64,000 nucleotides of DNA. It comes from Filimonas effusa. Its GTDB lineage: Bacteria > Bacteroidota > Bacteroidia > Chitinophagales > Chitinophagaceae. Location of the stretch: the NCBI RefSeq assembly GCF_004118675.1, contig NZ_SDHZ01000002.1, positions 682,001-746,000 of the forward strand. Direction: 5' to 3'. Below are positions 62,601 through 64,000 of this stretch, piece after piece; position 1 is the stretch's first letter, and every line of letters begins with the position of its first letter. The notes below the pieces were generated by a model. That model was not told where the DNA came from. It did not search any database and saw only the letters and a program-made list of their open reading frames with translations. Made by a program: the position numbers and the translations under genes.

Positions 62601-63939
62601 TAATGGTACAGTTGCTTATCGTATTACTATCCGCATCATTAATCAGTTGCACGCCATACCCATAGTAAGTTCCGGTAGCCGGCGTAGTAGCATCTATTAC
62701 CAGGTTATTCAGCCGGATATGATCTGCACCATTCAGCTTTATCACCGCACGCTCATTGGTATTCACCGAAGGGAACTTAATGGTTGCACCGTTCCCGTTA
62801 AACACCACGGCATTCGCGGCCGAAGCGCCGGGAACCGGGTTTATGATCAATTGTTCATTATAGGGGCCACTGCCTGCAACTACATTAAATACCACAGGCC
62901 CGTCGATACCACATTTAATATGATTGTAGGCATCATTGAACGACTGGAAATTGCCCCCGCCTGCAGGCTGGTTGCTGTTAATGGTAAAGGTCCCGGATAT
63001 GAGCGCAGGCGATGATACAAAAACGGGATCCGATGCATCGGAAGCGCCGCCATTAGTACACGTTACCACACAACGATACCAGGTACCCGCAGACTGGCGG
63101 GTGGTTAAGAAAGGATCTGTAGCGCCGGGAATCGTAGCCCAGGTAACATTGTTCACCGAATTCTGCCACTGGTAGCTAAGCCCCTGGGCAACACTGCTGC
63201 CGGTAAGACTTAACAGGAAATCGGTATCAGGGCATATGGTAGTCACAGAAGACGCCGTAACACCTCCCTCCGGTGTTCCCGAACAAGCAGCTGCAGGCGT
63301 ATAACTGAAAACGATATTAGGACGCGTATTGACGGCACCGTTGTTGGCAGTACCAGCCGTTCCGCATAAACTACCCATGTTATTGGCAACAAAGCTATGC
63401 GAGGCATTAAATGCCAGCCCGGTTGTCCAGGTTATAAGCGGGTTGCCTGTGTTGGTAACAGCAGTAGCATTGTTGGCCGCTCCATTGCATATCTCTACTA
63501 CAATATTCCGTTTCCCATCCCATACAAATGGAGTTGAAAACGTCAGGGTATTAACACCTGCTACAGGCACATAATCTAAAGGACCAAACAAATTCGTGGC
63601 CGGCACCGGCTCCCATGTGCTGATGTCGAGCGAGGTTGTTAATGTAGTTCCCATTTTAACAGCCAGCGCTTCTGCCTTTCCGGAAAAAGTTCCCATCCCC
63701 GTAACATTGAAACGAATAGCCGTAATGGTTCCGGCCTGCATACCCGCCGCCGTTAATTCAGCAGCAGTGTAAAGATATTGTGCCCGCTGGCCTTCATTAT
63801 TATCCTGTAAAGGACAAGGATACGAGGTGGCGGCATTGGCAGCTGTGCCACTGCCTATAGTAATATTTGTTTGCGCATGTACAGTAAAAAAGTTCAATAA
63901 ACCTATCAGCACCAGTAGTGCGGGCAGTTGTAACTTCAT
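56638..63939 (-). CDS. Giant T9SS surface protein: two beta-helix domains, IgGFc-binding-type module and sorting domain
   Basis: 2433 residues. Signal peptide 1-22. About 25-310: beta-sandwich and Ig-like domains (PTIGATDPF-type W-Y-R-C-V-V). About 313-775: right-handed beta-helix with repeated N-N-x-I turns (FQSFNDAYNHI at its start, D-L-G-A-F-E-F at its end). About 775-885: a second Ig-like domain. About 885-1360: a second beta-helix of the same plan (FQSFGTAITAM ... D-L-G-A-Y-E-F). About 1515-1990: the IgGFc-binding-type module (RGTEFWLSYGH ... A-V-F-S-G-S-S-H). A PKD domain lies near 2090 and fibronectin-like near 2250. The last 88 residues are a type-B sorting domain (I-P-N-S-F-T-P-N-N-D-Q-R-N-D-T-W). 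A cell-surface adhesin or glycan-binding protein is likely. Confidence 0.9.
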   Translation of the reverse strand: MKLQLPALLVLIGLLNFFTVHAQTNITIGSGTAANAATSYPCPLQDNNEGQRAQYLYTAAELTAAGMQAGTITAIRFNVTGMGTFSGKAEALAVKMGTTLTTSLDISTWEPVPATNLFGPLDYVPVAGVNTLTFSTPFVWDGKRNIVVEICNGAANNATAVTNTGNPLITWTTGLAFNASHSFVANNMGSLCGTAGTANNGAVNTRPNIVFSYTPAAACSGTPEGGVTASSVTTICPDTDFLLSLTGSSVAQGLSYQWQNSVNNVTWATIPGATDPFLTTRQSAGTWYRCVVTCTNGGASDASDPVFVSSPALISGTFTINSNQPAGGGNFQSFNDAYNHIKCGIDGPVVFNVVAGSGPYNEQLIINPVPGASAANAVVFNGNGATIKFPSVNTNERAVIKLNGADHIRLNNLVIDATTPATGTYYGYGVQLINDADSNTISNCTITSNLLSAYNNAYAGVVMNSSATGATANGATLCDSNSIINNTITGGYVSVTVVGSNTQAIARNLVQGNRLRDFFNYGVYVAGSVGTVVKNNDISRPALSTPGDFYGVMVSTLNTLSVITGNRIHDPFSAAPGSTSTFYAIQHSGTDAFEGLENRVTNNLVYRVNGMGAQYGIYNNSSDYVLYHHNTISLDDVASTATNVARAYYQNQQAVGIQFFNNIITITRGGAGVKHALYRSTPATSDSLNNNNYYVNAPGGALGFYNNVTYYVLNDWKKGVNQDGASFSYNPFYKDTANGDYTPVSLVLDNRGSAQGVTVDIKGALRSNSAPDLGAFEFSLPPCNTSPAGGNAVAFPNSDVCMALPVQLGLEGNTTGTGQTVQWQYASTASGTWTNLGGVLPYPDTAVAAASNIYYRAVLTCGGNTAISNPVQVTVNPGLPAGTYTINPAAAAGSGNFQSFGTAITAMRCGIGGAVTFNVYPGTYNERIRINAITGAGANSRVTFQSLTGDPASVILTSGTATASANYVLQLDSAAYVSFRNLSVTTTATTYARAIDIANISSYDSIVNCNVTAPATTATANTSAAIFSNTMTGSGNVIRGNVVKGGAYGVMLSGVSLTAMGNENIIEGNDVSGAFYSGIYATYNRRMQIKQNTITTAPPASATAYAIYTMYCDTAYQFTGNNITIRNTTGNAYGIYANLCRSTAEVSGVISNNRIKAVDNVTGNVYGLYEYATSGNTTVNNVIAVKTTANTAYGIYSANGVNVKYWNNSVNNSSAAATATNMAAYFDHITYSYGNINIRNNIFYHSGGNRAMGVSLFSFINSDYNLLYSTGGVLLSSTTPVATYATLAEWQNASGWDVNSMNYAPAFDNAETLTPDLSSSHVWAMHGRGVQLAGNATDINNNVRPVSLQDGVPDLGAYEFVPTSQPEVLTASPAAPVAGATQTFTLGSDVVASITWGANVPASFALRRYSGVKPQGVAAGAQSMYYYLSADMPAGNYNADIRQYYVPSWLGDVPAYGYIKSGKAALGGSWSVNTTSVTDTLRNTIAESGVPVPAQMTGLTDGNKTVSRSPIIYQTFDSSNRGTEFWLSYGHVLSFKSINNQELLLYLNAEKEAHVTVRVNGTTYEKTYTIAANTTVVTQPIPKTGINDARLQAEGMYDRGISITSDVPVAAYAALYVPLGETSNAATMLLPSGTYGYDYTSINMRQRVFSSYNVNPGSSWINIVATHDSTVVQITPSQPSMGGRDAGVPFTVTLMRGQVYQLMGAVIKDEPGQNSYDYSYDLTGTRVLSIANEHGNCYPVAVFSGSSHTYMGCGTPDPLIGDGYLQQNFPASAWGTKFLTAPVAVPGTPATSFNLLYRVVVKDPATQVKRNGTVLSGLVVPGNYYEFPSNTADYIEADQPVSVAQMAPSPNYCGNTGGDVEITYVSALNQGVTSSIVPRMMHSATTEQSTVVIVPTAALASLRIDNSNTFSYTYAHPNLAGYTVVVKQWSTPISGQAVVTCDQPFTGVSYGSGFLNNYACNIAIRISNPGISTSIKNTLNSTGSATNEYTCAKAPFRPSIRIPLQAESITWTFSAITGARPAGDITQANPVAAGTTVVDGVTYYNYVLPQDVSIDHAGSYVLPVVVKHASFGGCSKTLAFALNILVKDAPVSDFTAAPAAVCAGKPIDLTGTDNTPGFVVNRWNWTFSDAATAQGQQTSKTFAVAGTQAVSLRIVTEEGCIGDTAKDVTIYSLPSVTLASNTLTICPNETGALAIASPVTGITYNWYTQETGGTSVHSGTSYSVTATGTYYAEAVSAEGCISNPRGKAVVAIYAALPSPVVTVDSAGVNFVRFRWNNVPGATGYDVSLDGGANFITPAGGGTSLTYTVTPLAPVTQATLVVRANGAVLCQTGLSTAVTGQTLPDQIFIPNSFTPNNDQRNDTWQVYGYVFKNLKVMVFNQWGQKVFDATGAQVSWDGRFNGKEMPSGVYMYVVQATLQDGTVEYRKGSINLIR

Positions 63940-63957
63940 CGCAGGTAGTTTTGGCTT

Positions 63958-64000
63958 TTACTTAAGTATTTTCAATTCGGTACGCCTGTTCTTTTCACGG
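63958..64000 (-). CDS. OmpA-family protein, C-terminal 13 codons only
   Basis: On the minus strand the frame entering from the window edge reads R-E-K-N-R-R-T-E-L-K-I-L-K then TAA (stop at 63958-63960). N-R-R-T-E-x-x-I/L is the standard end of OmpA/MotB peptidoglycan-binding domains (N-R-R-V-E/T-E form), so this is very likely the tail of an OmpA-family protein. It ends 18 bp before the giant T9SS gene, in the same direction, so the two are probably cotranscribed. In Bacteroidota, OmpA-family and PorP/SprF genes often accompany T9SS type-B cargo. Confidence 0.65.
   Translation of the reverse strand, partial: REKNRRTELKILK

Overview
The window reads as chromosome of a Bacteroidota, most likely of the Chitinophagaceae (Chitinophaga-like). 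Evidence from the sequence: a SusC/SusD pair, GldF/GldG gliding-motility proteins, two very large proteins ending in type IX secretion (gliding-motility-associated) sorting domains, a MurF-alanine racemase fusion, a split transketolase, a class II (B12) ribonucleotide reductase, a bacterial geranylgeranylglyceryl-phosphate synthase-family protein, and many TANNTTTG motifs (the Bacteroidota -7 element) just upstream of genes that lack Shine-Dalgarno sequences. Base composition looks even, and I see no integrase, insertion sequence, CRISPR array, rRNA or tRNA. No island border is evident.

Layout. 1-7653: a glycan-uptake locus (susC, susD and a TIG-domain lipoprotein cut by the window edge), divergent from an AraC regulator and an SGNH (CE2-like) esterase. 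7698-10375: a stand-alone B12-binding mutase subunit, enoyl-CoA hydratase and fumarase. 10425-14098: two uncharacterised secreted or lipoproteins, D-lactate dehydrogenase and a DUF4886 protein. 13580-20815: a leftward envelope/motility cluster, gldF-gldG-terC-murF/alr-lspA. 20975-23034: iscS-iscA, divergent from methylmalonyl-CoA epimerase. 23968-26276: acpP-fabF-rnc, followed upstream by a sterol-desaturase-type hydroxylase. 27712-29777: an acetyltransferase, a YcxB-like protein, and an RNA 2'-phosphotransferase overlapping an unknown gene. 29956-35611: nrdJ, the GGGP synthase and an unknown secreted protein. 35886-39041: a LytS/LytTR two-component pair with an M28 peptidase. 39301-45449: dxs, scpA, mscL, ppk2, frr and the N-terminal half of transketolase. 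45550-52938: a DUF3857/transglutaminase TPR protein, rbfA with a LolC/E-type permease, and an MsbA-like ABC exporter. 52999-64000: two giant T9SS cargo genes downstream of an OmpA-family gene of which only the last 13 codons lie in the window.

How the parts fit. Much of the window serves the outer surface: lipoprotein maturation (lspA), possible lipoprotein export (LolC/E-like), peptidoglycan precursors (murF/alr), gliding motility and T9SS cargo, and polysaccharide capture (SusCD). A second theme is B12 and propionate chemistry: the B12-binding mutase subunit, the epimerase and the B12-dependent reductase lie at separate sites.

Most of the window is ordinary core genome. The points most worth a second look are: the paired T9SS genes sharing a paralogous IgGFc-binding-type module beside an OmpA gene; a 21-bp inverted repeat that runs into the stop codon of one of them; the kptA-unknown gene pair; an 18-bp minisatellite inside nrdJ; a transketolase half with no partner beside it; G-rich repeats in front of dxs; and a possible small RNA at about 35650-35850. 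I found nothing I could defend as a wholly new system.
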